Assembly: GCA_035302345.1 (NCBI GenBank)
Contig: DATGSS010000060.1
Span: forward strand, 1-15,065
DNA: 15,065 nt
Reading direction: 5' to 3'
Origin: Paenalcaligenes sp035302345
GTDB taxonomy: Bacteria; Pseudomonadota; Gammaproteobacteria; Burkholderiales; Burkholderiaceae_B
Every line of letters starts with the position of its first letter. The first letter of the stretch is position 1. Below the pieces are notes generated by a model, which did not search any database, was not told the origin of the DNA, and saw nothing but the letters and a program-made list of their open reading frames with translations. A program made the translations under genes and the position numbers. Of this stretch, positions 7,090-14,350 are shown piece after piece.

Positions 7090-7477
7090 TGTCTACCTGC
7101 TTTAATACCTGTGTCAAATCTGCTTCTATAGTGCTGAGGTCTTTACGTAAACGCTGTAATTCGTGACCACTAAGTCTCACTGCCGCCTCGGGATTATGCT
7201 CTAGTGCACTGGTATCACCTAAACGGTTACGAGCACCGTTAATGGTGAACCCCTCGTCGTATAACAGATGCCTAATACGACGTATTAGCAAAACCTCGTG
7301 GTGCTGATAATAGCGCCGATTGCCCCGCCTTTTTACTGGCCGTAGCTGGGTGAATTCTTGTTCCCAATACCGCAACACATGGGGCTTGACGCCACAAAGC
7401 TCACTAACCTCACCTATGGTGAAGTAGCGCTTTGCTGGAATTGCTGGCAAAGTGACATTTTGTTCGGATTGACTCAT
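7079..7477 (-). CDS. MerR-family transcriptional regulator downstream of ihfA
   Basis: This encodes a 132-residue MerR-type regulator. The N-terminal DNA-binding part is RYFTIGEVSELCGVKPHVLR (17-36), a helix-turn-helix ending in the usual LRYWE. A wing follows (LRPVKRRGNRRYY, 45-57), then a second helix pair (LLIRRIRHLLYDEGFTINGARNRL). The C-terminal part is a short helical segment, probably a dimerisation coiled coil, with no metal- or drug-binding domain and few cysteines. Proteins of this kind are regularly found straight after ihfA in betaproteobacteria, but their targets are unknown. The ATG lies 3 bases after the ihfA stop, with GGGG/GGA upstream as ribosome site. Co-transcription with ihfA is very likely. 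Confidence 0.92.
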   Translation of the reverse strand: MSQSEQNVTLPAIPAKRYFTIGEVSELCGVKPHVLRYWEQEFTQLRPVKRRGNRRYYQHHEVLLIRRIRHLLYDEGFTINGARNRLGDTSALEHNPEAAVRLSGHELQRLRKDLSTIEADLTQVLKQVDIDS

Positions 7478-7480
7478 TGA

Positions 7481-7783
7481 TTATTCCCCGCCCTCAACCG
7501 CAGTTTTTAATTTTTGACTGGCTTGAAATGTAACCACACGGCGTGCTGAAATCGGAATTTCTTCGCCTGTTTTTGGATTTCTGCCGGGTCGGGGTGGCTT
7601 GTCACGGATGGTAAAATTCCCGAACCCTGATATGCGCACCTCTTGGCCCTTTTCCAGGCTGTTGCTAATCTCAGCATAAAAGGCGTCAACCAATTCTTTA
7701 GCTTCGCGTTTATTTAAACCCACTCGATCAAATAAGATATCGGTTAAACCAGCTTTGGTCAGCGTACGATTACCTACTGACAT
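7481..7783 (-). CDS. ihfA: Integration host factor subunit alpha
   Basis: This encodes a 100-residue IHF alpha subunit. With IHF beta it binds specific DNA sites and bends them sharply, shaping the nucleoid and assisting promoters, replication and recombination. HU/IHF hallmarks are VGLNKREAKELVDAF (21-35), GFGNF (53-57) and the DNA-inserting arm RPGRNPKTGE (65-74). Pro70 is the residue expected to intercalate. ISARRVVTFQASQKLK is the alpha-type ending. The start lies 9 bases after the pheT stop. Its strong AAGGGGG ribosome site runs over that stop codon, showing tight coupling in the pheST-ihfA operon. Confidence 0.97.
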   Translation of the reverse strand: MSVGNRTLTKAGLTDILFDRVGLNKREAKELVDAFYAEISNSLEKGQEVRISGFGNFTIRDKPPRPGRNPKTGEEIPISARRVVTFQASQKLKTAVEGGE

Positions 7784-7792
7784 GCTACCCCC

Positions 7793-10201
7793 TTATGCGC
7801 GCAAACGCGCTTTGAACTGTGTTTCTAATGCATTAAATAACAATTTCATGCATTCATCAACCTGCTCATCTGCCAATGTCTTCTGAGCATCTTGTAACCA
7901 AAATCGCATGGCTAAACTTTGCTCATTGGCATCTTCGGCTTCTTTCCAAATATCAAAAATGCGGAATTCCTGCACAATTTTCAGAATATCATGCTTTTCG
8001 ATAGTTTCGTTCAAGCAGTCAAGAATCTCTTGATAATTAACCTGAGTATCGACCCAGAAGGCCAAATCACGTTGTACCACAGGTTGGCGAGAAATAATCC
8101 CAGTCGGAGTATACAAAGCCTTGTGCAGCAATGGCTCTAAATCCAACTCAAACAAAATAGGTGCCTGAGATAACTCAAAATGGCGCACCCACTGTGGATG
8201 CAGCTCGCCCAACCATCCTATCGTGTGGCCTTTGTCTTCGAGACGCGCACTGCGCCCAGGATGCAGCGCAGGGTGCTCGTCAGCAATAAACTTTATATGC
8301 TGTATGCGTTGCCCAAAAAGTGCCTCTAGATCTGCTTTGACATCAAAAAAATCTACACGGCGAGCTGTAGTGCCCCACTGCTCGGCCACTGCCTCGCCCC
8401 ATGCTGCACCCGCCAAACGCATCGGCTGATTTACCCCTGCAACGGTCAGGGGACCATCCTCAACATCAGAATCACGCCAAAATACGCGACCAATCTCGAA
8501 TATACGAATTCTGCTTTGTCGACGACGCGCATTATATTGGATATTTTGAATCAACCCACCCAGCAAAGAACTGCGCATCACAGAGAGTTGGCTCGCAATA
8601 GGATTGAGTAGGCGGATAGGATCTTGGTTAGTAGTGAGTAATTTCTCCCATTGCTCATCAACAAAAGAGAAATTAACGACCTCTTGATAGTCTAGGGATG
8701 CCACACGCGCACGCACATCATGGGCGCTGACGGATTCTTCTGAAGCCACATTGATCGTTGTGCGGGCTATTGGTAGCACATCAGGGATGCGCTCAAAGCC
8801 CACAATACGTGCGACCTCTTCGATAAGATCCTCTTCGATGTTTATATCAAAACGGTAGCTGGGTGCAATCACATGAAATACACCATCCTGCTCTCTATAG
8901 GTAAAGTCGAGCGCATCAAAGCAGCGCTTGATTTCTTCTATGGCAACAGGGATACCCAAGATCCTTTCACAGCGCTCATGGCGCATCGAGACCTCTTTTT
9001 GTGCCGGTATCTCGAGAATTTGATCATCAATGGGGCCGACTTCTCCGCCACAAATTTCAACAATCAAATGCGTCATACGTTCGATATGCTCGACCACAGT
9101 AGCAGCATCGACGCCTCGCTCGAAGCGATAACTGGCTTCGGATTGAAATTTTAAATCTCGAGCACGGCCACGTATAGATTCAGGCCACCAAAACGCAGCT
9201 TCGATATAAATGTTTTTGGTTTGCTCATTGACCGCACTGTGCTCACCGCCCATGATACCCGCCAAGCTTTGCGGGCGGCCATCAGAGCAAATAACACCGA
9301 AATTTGAATTTAAAGAGACTTGTTGGCCGTTTAGCAAGACTAACTTTTCACCCTCTTTAGCCCAACGCACTTCTAGGTCAGAGCCAAGTTTATCCAAATC
9401 AAACACATGGGTGGGACGGCCCAGCTCAAGTAGCACGTAATTAGATATGTCGACCAATACAGATAAAGAGCGCTGTCCAGCACGCTCGAGACGACGTACC
9501 ATCCAGTCTGGAGTAGCCACTGATGCATCCACATTGCGAACAATGCGACCGGCAAAACGACCACATAGATCACTGTCTCGAACATGCACCGGCAGCGTAT
9601 CGTGATGCTGCAATGCGACCGGCGCAAAAGATGGCATCTGCAGTTTTTCATCGGTCAAAGCTGCAACCTCGCGAGCCACGCCAATCACAGAGAGGCAATC
9701 GGCTCGATTGGGGGTCATTTTAACTTCGATGACATGCTCGTCTAAATCCAGATATGTACGCAAACATTCACCCACAGGAGCATCGCTGGGTAACTCGAGC
9801 AATCCCTCTGCATCGTCGCTAATCCCTAGTTCTTGTGCCGAACAAAGCATACCGTACGAGCTCACCCCACGCATTTTAACGGGCTTGATTTGAAACCCTC
9901 CGGGCAGCTCTGCGTCCACCTTTGCCAATGGTGCTTTAAGCCCCACTCGTGCATTGGGCGCTCCACAAACAATTTGCACTGCTGCATCTTCGCCTGCATC
10001 TACCATACATACTCGTAAACGATCTGCGTCGGGGTGAGGCTCGACAGAGGTGATTTCAGCCACTACCACATGTTTAAACTGAGGAGCCGCCGTGGCGTAC
10101 TCTTCAACCTCTAATCCCGCCATTGTTAGCTTATGGCATAGAGTATCTGTATCTATTGAGGGGTTTACATAAGAACGTAGCCAAGACTCTGGGACAAACA
10201 T
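7793..10201 (-). CDS. pheT: Phenylalanyl-tRNA synthetase beta subunit
   Basis: This encodes an 802-residue PheT, the large subunit of the cytoplasmic (alpha-beta)2 enzyme that charges tRNA-Phe. It contains an EMAP/OB-type tRNA-binding domain at about 40-150 (VVAEITSVEPHPDADRLRV, then IVCGAPNARVG). The family marker KMTPNRADCLSVIGVAREVA (161-180) follows. The B3/B4 editing region is roughly 210-385 and the B5 domain about 395-475. The C-terminal FDX-ACB anticodon-binding domain (QRDLAFWVD to the end) covers about the last 100 residues. Length is normal and the frame intact. The start MFVPESWLRSYVNP matches the family N-terminus; its ribosome site is only moderate. A 98-base gap separates it from pheS, wider than usual for this pair. 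Confidence 0.98.
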   Translation of the reverse strand: MFVPESWLRSYVNPSIDTDTLCHKLTMAGLEVEEYATAAPQFKHVVVAEITSVEPHPDADRLRVCMVDAGEDAAVQIVCGAPNARVGLKAPLAKVDAELPGGFQIKPVKMRGVSSYGMLCSAQELGISDDAEGLLELPSDAPVGECLRTYLDLDEHVIEVKMTPNRADCLSVIGVAREVAALTDEKLQMPSFAPVALQHHDTLPVHVRDSDLCGRFAGRIVRNVDASVATPDWMVRRLERAGQRSLSVLVDISNYVLLELGRPTHVFDLDKLGSDLEVRWAKEGEKLVLLNGQQVSLNSNFGVICSDGRPQSLAGIMGGEHSAVNEQTKNIYIEAAFWWPESIRGRARDLKFQSEASYRFERGVDAATVVEHIERMTHLIVEICGGEVGPIDDQILEIPAQKEVSMRHERCERILGIPVAIEEIKRCFDALDFTYREQDGVFHVIAPSYRFDINIEEDLIEEVARIVGFERIPDVLPIARTTINVASEESVSAHDVRARVASLDYQEVVNFSFVDEQWEKLLTTNQDPIRLLNPIASQLSVMRSSLLGGLIQNIQYNARRRQSRIRIFEIGRVFWRDSDVEDGPLTVAGVNQPMRLAGAAWGEAVAEQWGTTARRVDFFDVKADLEALFGQRIQHIKFIADEHPALHPGRSARLEDKGHTIGWLGELHPQWVRHFELSQAPILFELDLEPLLHKALYTPTGIISRQPVVQRDLAFWVDTQVNYQEILDCLNETIEKHDILKIVQEFRIFDIWKEAEDANEQSLAMRFWLQDAQKTLADEQVDECMKLLFNALETQFKARLRA

Positions 10202-10299
10202 TATGATGCTCTTTTCTGGGAAAATTAATGAAAGCGATTTGGGATTATCCGTGCTAAATATATATCTTTTGGTATTTAATTGATGATTGAGCTTACAGA

Positions 10300-11325
10300 T
10301 TAGAGATTAAATTGACGTAAAAACCGTAAGTCACCGTCAAAAAACTGTCGTAGATCATTGATCCCATAACGAAGCATGGTCAGACGTTCGATGCCGGAAC
10401 CAAAAGCAAAACCAATGTAGCGCTCGGGATCGAGACCAAAGTTGCGCACCACATCCGGATGCACCTGGCCTGCCCCAGAAATTTCTAGCCACTGCCCTTT
10501 ATTAGGGCCTTTTTGAAACATTAAGTCTATTTCGGCCGAAGGCTCGGTAAAAGGGAAAAAAGACGGACGAAAACGCACTACTAAATCATCGCTTTCATAA
10601 AAACTGCGTAGGAAATGAGTATAAACCCCTTTGAGATCAGCAAAGGATATATCCTCGGCTATCCATAACCCCTCAACCTGATGAAACATGGGTGAGTGGG
10701 TCGCGTCACTATCTACTCTAAATGTTTTACCAGGTGCGATGACCTTGATTGGTGGCTGATGTGAACGAGCGTAACGCACCTGCATAGGGCTAGTATGCGT
10801 ACGTAGCAATAGCGGTAGCCCATCTTTATCCTGCATGTCTACATAAAAGGTATCTTGCATGGAGCGGGCTGGGTGATCTTCGGGATTATTTAAAGCCGTA
10901 AAGTTGGTCCAATCATCCTCGATTTCGGGGCCATCTGCGATGTCAAACCCCATCGATCTAAAGATGGCCTCAATGCGCTGCCAGGCTAATACGACCGGAT
11001 GCACGCCACCTAATCGAGCACGTCCGCGGCCCGGAAGAGTCACATCGATCGCCTCAGCCTCGAGTCGTTGTGCCATCTTTTCTTGGGCTATTGCTTCGCG
11101 GCGCTCTTCTAGTAAAGCCTCTATTTGACGTTTAAGCTGATTAATTGCTGCCCCTTGGGTGCGTTTTTCTTCGGGGCTCAACTGGGCCATCCCCCGCAGC
11201 ATTTGCGTGATTTCGCCGTTACGGCCTAAAAACACAGCCTTTTCATTTTCCAAAGCGGCACTATTATCAGCATTTGCAAATGCGCGCTCGGCCCGTCCAA
11301 GAATATCCTTTGCCTGTTCTGTCAT
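10300..11325 (-). CDS. pheS: Phenylalanyl-tRNA synthetase alpha subunit
   Basis: This encodes a 341-residue PheS, the class II catalytic subunit that activates phenylalanine. Residues about 1-90 form the long N-terminal coiled coil that contacts tRNA. The catalytic domain has LLRTHTSPMQVRYA (173-186), motif 2 around FRVDSDATHSPMFHQVEGL (202-220), WLEISGAGQVHPDVV (279-293) and motif 3 GSGIERL (309-315). The ATG at 11325 gives the normal length and family N-terminus. An upstream in-frame ATG at 11379 was rejected because it would translate through a strong hairpin into a Cys/Ser-rich stretch foreign to the family. The Shine-Dalgarno is weak. Transcription arrives from rplT through that hairpin, so attenuation is possible. 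Confidence 0.97.
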   Translation of the reverse strand: MTEQAKDILGRAERAFANADNSAALENEKAVFLGRNGEITQMLRGMAQLSPEEKRTQGAAINQLKRQIEALLEERREAIAQEKMAQRLEAEAIDVTLPGRGRARLGGVHPVVLAWQRIEAIFRSMGFDIADGPEIEDDWTNFTALNNPEDHPARSMQDTFYVDMQDKDGLPLLLRTHTSPMQVRYARSHQPPIKVIAPGKTFRVDSDATHSPMFHQVEGLWIAEDISFADLKGVYTHFLRSFYESDDLVVRFRPSFFPFTEPSAEIDLMFQKGPNKGQWLEISGAGQVHPDVVRNFGLDPERYIGFAFGSGIERLTMLRYGINDLRQFFDGDLRFLRQFNL

Positions 11326-11344
11326 TTTTCGACCACTTAAACAA

Positions 11345-11371
11345 CAAACGGAGCTTGAGCAGCTCCGTTTG
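11345..11371 (-). terminator. Hairpin between rplT and pheS, terminator or attenuator
   Basis: This is an 11-bp perfect stem with a 5-base loop; the arms at 11345-11355 and 11361-11371 read CAAACGGAGCT/AGCTCCGTTTG. In the transcript it is followed by TTGTTTAA, an interrupted T-tract. It looks like a moderate intrinsic terminator placed where pheST attenuators occur in other bacteria. Partial read-through would set the PheRS to L20 ratio. I found no convincing Phe-rich leader peptide. Confidence 0.6.
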
Positions 11372-11396
11372 AAATACATCAGATAGCCATTAACAA

Positions 11397-11413
11397 ACTG
11401 TGCGATGCACAGT
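11397..11413 (-). promoter_or_regulatory. Short hairpin just after the rplT stop
   Basis: ACTGTGC-ATC-GCACAGT is a 7-bp perfect stem with a 3-base loop, lying 6 bases after the rplT stop codon. In the transcript it is followed by TTGTTAA. It could protect an mRNA end or act together with the next hairpin. No function is shown by the sequence alone. Confidence 0.35.
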
Positions 11414-11418
11414 GTTGG

Positions 11419-11778
11419 TTAAGCCGCCAGTGCTGCTTTTGCTTGTTCGACTATCGCACTAAATCCAGCCTTGTCGTTGACTGCCATATCTGCAAGAACC
11501 TTGCGATCCAATTGGATATCAGCCTTGTTCAGACCGGCAATAAATTGGCTGTAGTTAATCCCTTGCTCGCGGCAAGCAGCATTAATACGGGTGATCCACA
11601 GTGAACGGAATACGCGTTTGCGATTACGACGATCACGGTATGAATACTGACCGGCTTTCATGACCGCCTGTTTGGCAACGCGATAAACGCGGCTGCGGCG
11701 ACCACGGTAACCTTTGGCTTCTTGTAAAACTTTCTTGTGGCGTGCGCGGGCTGTAACCCCACGTTTAACTCTAGACAT
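11419..11778 (-). CDS. rplT: 50S ribosomal protein L20
   Basis: This encodes a 119-residue L20, an early-binding 23S rRNA protein essential for 50S assembly. It can also act as a translational repressor of its own operon. The basic N-terminal extension MSRVKRGVTARARHKKVLQEAKGYRG is typical. The globular part runs from about residue 60 to the end (LWITRINAACREQGINYSQFIAGL and DRKVLADMAV). Length and frame are normal. The start lies 11 bases after the rpmI stop. A strong AAGGAG ribosome site overlaps that stop, giving tight coupling. Confidence 0.98.
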   Translation of the reverse strand: MSRVKRGVTARARHKKVLQEAKGYRGRRSRVYRVAKQAVMKAGQYSYRDRRNRKRVFRSLWITRINAACREQGINYSQFIAGLNKADIQLDRKVLADMAVNDKAGFSAIVEQAKAALAA

Positions 11779-11789
11779 CGTTCGGCTCC

Positions 11790-11993
11790 TTAGGCGTTAG
11801 GCAACATGGATTTAACGGCTTTTACATCAGCAGGATGTACATCGGTAGATCCTCTGAGTTGGCGTTTTCTCTTGGTGGTCTTTTTGGTCAAAATGTGACG
11901 CTTGAAAGCCTGACCACGCTTGATCGAGCCGCTACCACGCACGCGAAAACGCTTGGCAGCACCTTTACGAGTTTTCTGTTTGATCTTTGCCAT
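11790..11993 (-). CDS. rpmI: 50S ribosomal protein L35
   Basis: This encodes a 67-residue, very basic L35 of the large ribosomal subunit. GAAKRFRVRGSGSIKRGQAFKRHILTKKTTKRKRQLRG is the family core, with the C-terminal VKSMLPNA. It is about two residues longer than the common 65. It is the first gene of the operon here. Normally infC sits directly upstream, and its absence is notable. The ATG follows a TAGGT ribosome site seven bases away. That site can pair with a CACCTA element in the leader, so translation may be controlled. Confidence 0.97.
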   Translation of the reverse strand: MAKIKQKTRKGAAKRFRVRGSGSIKRGQAFKRHILTKKTTKRKRQLRGSTDVHPADVKAVKSMLPNA

Positions 11994-12112
11994 AATAAAT
12001 ACCTATAAAGTCATGCCAGTAGGTGGTTGCTGTTGCAGCAACACTTTTATCACCTAAAAAGCACTTGTTGTTTTTCCATCGAAGTATTGGCTACTTCTAT
12101 ATTGCAAAAACG
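11994..12112 (-). promoter_or_regulatory. Structured 5' leader of rpmI-rplT, candidate L20 autoregulatory RNA
   Basis: The approximately 119-base leader contains three structures. First is a 6-bp hairpin with GAAGTA/TACTTC arms at 12081-12097. Second is a 7-bp hairpin GTTGCTG-CAA-CAGCAAC at 12026-12042. Third is a TAGGTG element (12056-12051) able to pair with CACCTA (12025-12020), enclosing the second hairpin with an asymmetric bulge. The same CACCTA can instead pair with TAGGT at 12005-12001, the rpmI ribosome site. The two pairings exclude each other. L20 control of rpmI-rplT is known in E. coli and Bacillus; its operation here is inferred. Confidence 0.45.
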
Positions 12113-12118
12113 TCCTAA

Positions 12119-12148
12119 ATTATAGACTTAGAACTGATGACTTGTCCA
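12119..12148 (-). promoter_or_regulatory. Sigma-70 promoter of the rpmI-rplT-pheST-ihfA operon
   Basis: TGGACA (12148-12143) and a consensus TATAAT (12124-12119) are separated by 18 bases. Transcription would begin near 12112. It is the best promoter-like sequence in the window and lies just after the comM stop. This suggests the ribosomal operon begins here rather than continuing from upstream genes. Confidence 0.7.
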
Positions 12149-12171
12149 GAGTAAAAATATAACAACCTAAT

Positions 12172-13833
12172 TTATCCCATGGGATCACCTTGCAATGCAT
12201 AACGCAATTGTAACGCTGCCATCACATGCTTAGGACGAATTAATTCACATTCATCACGATCAGCCAAAGTACGTGCCAGCCGACGAAACGAATGGAGCAC
12301 GCGAGTTGACCAATGCCAACGCTGCACGGCCTGTTGCAAAATTGTGCTGCCCTCTTTGCACAAAATCGCATGTTTTTCTAATGCTTGACTATCCAGATAA
12401 GCATTTAAACACCCTTGACGTTGGTACTGTAAGTGTTGCAGCTGCCTGACACGAGGTCTTAGGGATGCAGATGTGGCCGCTTGTGGTAAATCTGGATAGT
12501 CGTGCGACTCTGGGGACAAGGCAATACAAATATCTAACCTGTCTAAAATAGGCCCTGAAACCTTATTTAGATATCGTTCGCGAGCACTTTGAGCGCATCG
12601 ACATACTTTTTTTGGATGTCCCCAGTTGCCACAAGCACACGGATTCATCGCAGCTACTAACTGAAAATTAGCTGGAAACATTAAATGGCGCATAGAACGC
12701 GAAATCAATACTTGACCAGTCTCTAAAGGCTCGCGTAGAGCTTCTATGGCGCTGCGTTCAAACTCGGCAAACTCATCTAAAAACAAAACACCGTGATGCG
12801 CCATACTGATCTCGCCTGGCTGTGGCTGAGCGCCGCCGCCAATTAAAGAGGCACGTGTGATTGAATGATGTGGGGCCCGATAAGGGATGGAACCAATGGA
12901 AAAAATTGCATTGCCCTGAGTCGCACCATAGAGTTCATTAATCGCTGCCACCTCTAGCTGTTGCCACTGACTGAGTGGGGGTAGCAGGGTTACCAAACGC
13001 TGAGCCAGCATACTTTTACCCACCCCAGGAGGACCTATCATCAATAAACTATGCCCCCCAATGGCAGCAATCTGTAATGCCTGACAAGCCAGAGTTTGCC
13101 CGCGAACATCAGATAAGCAAAGCCCATCTTGCCCATCTTCTACGACCGCGCTTAGCTCAACCTGAGTGTGCACATCGTTCTCAGATAGGATCTCTTTGGC
13201 TGGTGATCTGTTTACGGCCTCAGCGTTTATATGCACCAAAGGTTGTTGTGTCCGTAAATGATCAACTACAGCACTTAGTGTAGGAGCTGCAAAAACATCT
13301 AAAAAGCCTAGATTTTTTAATTGCAAAGCATTATCGGCAGGCACCACCATGGCGGGGAAACCTGCCCCTACTGAAAGATGGGCAGAGCCTGTGGTGCCAC
13401 CATCCGAGTCTCTGCGGCTCATGACCAGGCTCAACGCCGCAGCCAAACAGCAGGGCGTTGGTAATAAAGCACCGGTCAAAGACAATTCGCCCAGAAAATA
13501 AAATTTAGAGATGTCAGGTGGGCTAGGCACCCTATCTGCGCTACTAATTTGTCCTGATGCCAGTAATATGCCCAATGCAATAGCTAAGTCAAAACGGCCC
13601 GAAGCTTTGGGTTGGTCTGCTGGAGCTAGATTTATAGTGATACGCGCAGCAGGAAAATCATATCCGCTGCTGAGAATTGCTGAACGAACGCGCTCACGAC
13701 TCTCGCGTACCCCAGTATCGGGTAGTCCTACGATATTAAATGCGGGCAAGCCCGGACCAATATGGACCTCTACACTGATATGCTGAAACTGTAAACCCAG
13801 TAGATTGCAACTATTAACGACTGCTAGAGACAT
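12172..13833 (-). CDS. comM: ComM/YifB family Mg-chelatase-like AAA ATPase
   Basis: This encodes a 553-residue ComM, a hexameric AAA+ helicase that promotes branch migration when transforming DNA recombines with the chromosome. It is cytoplasmic. The N-terminal ChlI/Lon-protease-like domain covers about 1-210 (FNIVGLPDTGVRESRERVRSA, NLAPADQPKASGRFDLAIALG). Walker A is GPPGVGKS (267-274), Walker B LFLDE (350-354), and SGPILDRLDI (426-435) holds the arginine-finger region. The zinc-type cluster NPCACGNWGHPKKVCRC (397-413) is present, with Ala in place of the usual second Pro. The C-terminal Mg_chelatase_C domain ends at LRYALQG. Of two adjacent ATGs (13836, 13833), the second is better spaced from AGGAG and gives the family start MSLAVV. 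Confidence 0.95.
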   Translation of the reverse strand: MSLAVVNSCNLLGLQFQHISVEVHIGPGLPAFNIVGLPDTGVRESRERVRSAILSSGYDFPAARITINLAPADQPKASGRFDLAIALGILLASGQISSADRVPSPPDISKFYFLGELSLTGALLPTPCCLAAALSLVMSRRDSDGGTTGSAHLSVGAGFPAMVVPADNALQLKNLGFLDVFAAPTLSAVVDHLRTQQPLVHINAEAVNRSPAKEILSENDVHTQVELSAVVEDGQDGLCLSDVRGQTLACQALQIAAIGGHSLLMIGPPGVGKSMLAQRLVTLLPPLSQWQQLEVAAINELYGATQGNAIFSIGSIPYRAPHHSITRASLIGGGAQPQPGEISMAHHGVLFLDEFAEFERSAIEALREPLETGQVLISRSMRHLMFPANFQLVAAMNPCACGNWGHPKKVCRCAQSARERYLNKVSGPILDRLDICIALSPESHDYPDLPQAATSASLRPRVRQLQHLQYQRQGCLNAYLDSQALEKHAILCKEGSTILQQAVQRWHWSTRVLHSFRRLARTLADRDECELIRPKHVMAALQLRYALQGDPMG

Positions 13834-13861
13834 CATGACTCCTGAAGCGCATCATAAAACT

Positions 13862-13890
13862 CAGGCCCCAGACAAGATAGCTGGGGCCTG
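13862..13890 (-). terminator. Hairpin between ubiK and comM, terminator or leader structure
   Basis: CAGGCCCCAG and CTGGGGCCTG form a perfect 10-bp GC-rich stem with a 9-base loop. In the minus-strand transcript it is followed by AGTTTTATG, a short T-run. It fits a modest intrinsic terminator for ubiK. Only 28 bases separate it from the comM start, so comM transcripts probably contain or cross it. Confidence 0.6.
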
Positions 13891-13982
13891 CTAAATATAT
13901 TTATTATGATTCACTGGCTATCAGTAGGAGCACAATGTGGATCTAAAGAACCTATAGAAATTCATATGCAGTCACTAAAGTG

Positions 13983-14255
13983 TTAGAGGGTTTCTTGATC
14001 ATCAGCTACGTTATCAGCCGCCGCTTGTTCAAGAGCTGCCACCCTATCCTCCAATGCTTGTACACGCTCTAAAGCGCGCTCGAGCAGTGCAACCTGGGTA
14101 TCAAATTCTTCACGCGTAATCAAATCCATGCGAGCAAAGGTTTGTGTCATCATTGCTCGTACATTTTTTTCCAAATCAGCAGCTGGGCTCTTGGCGATCA
14201 AATCGCTAATACCGCGTTGTAGCTCATTCATCCAATCTGTGTTGCGTGGTTCCAT
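13983..14255 (-). CDS. ubiK: UbiK, ubiquinone biosynthesis accessory factor
   Basis: This encodes a 90-residue UbiK (YqiC/BMFP family). It forms small coiled-coil trimers that bind lipids and partner UbiJ to support aerobic ubiquinone synthesis in the soluble Ubi complex. The conserved pattern is a first amphipathic helix (WMNELQRGISDLIAKSPAADLEKNVRAMMTQTFARMDLI, about 8-46) followed by TREEFDTQVALLERALERVQALEDRVAALE (47-76), a clear C-terminal coiled coil. The tail is acidic. It starts with ATG at 14255 preceded by AGAGG. A strong terminator lies upstream, so it should have its own promoter in 14256-14294, though none there is convincing. ubiK and comM are adjacent in many betaproteobacteria. 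Confidence 0.93.
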   Translation of the reverse strand: MEPRNTDWMNELQRGISDLIAKSPAADLEKNVRAMMTQTFARMDLITREEFDTQVALLERALERVQALEDRVAALEQAAADNVADDQETL

Positions 14256-14294
14256 ATCAGCCTCTCAAAAGTTTCCTATACCCATAGTGTATAA

Positions 14295-14323
14295 AAAAAT
14301 GGCCACATCATGTGGCCATTTTT
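14295..14323. terminator. Strong bidirectional intrinsic terminator
   Basis: AAAAATGGCCACA and TGTGGCCATTTTT form a perfect 13-bp stem with a 3-base loop. On the minus strand the stem runs into seven T residues, so it would end transcription of the lipoprotein gene before ubiK. The plus strand also has a T5 tail. The arms and T-tract are directly visible. Confidence 0.9.
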
Positions 14324-14350
14324 GCAAATAACTGTTGAGCAAAGAGTTAT

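Noticed and set aside
7919..10018. Several 60-90 codon plus-strand open frames opposite pheT.
   Set aside because: They are shadows of the pheT coding strand. No conserved motif or translation signal supports them.
11326..11379. An earlier in-frame ATG that would lengthen pheS by 18 codons.
   Set aside because: The extension runs through the 11-bp hairpin and encodes a Cys/Ser-rich stretch not found in PheS. The ATG at 11325 gives the normal N-terminus and length.
11994..12171. A degenerate or AUU-started infC in the gap before rpmI.
   Set aside because: The gap is 178 bases, too short for IF3 at about 170-180 residues. No IF3-like peptide is readable in it.
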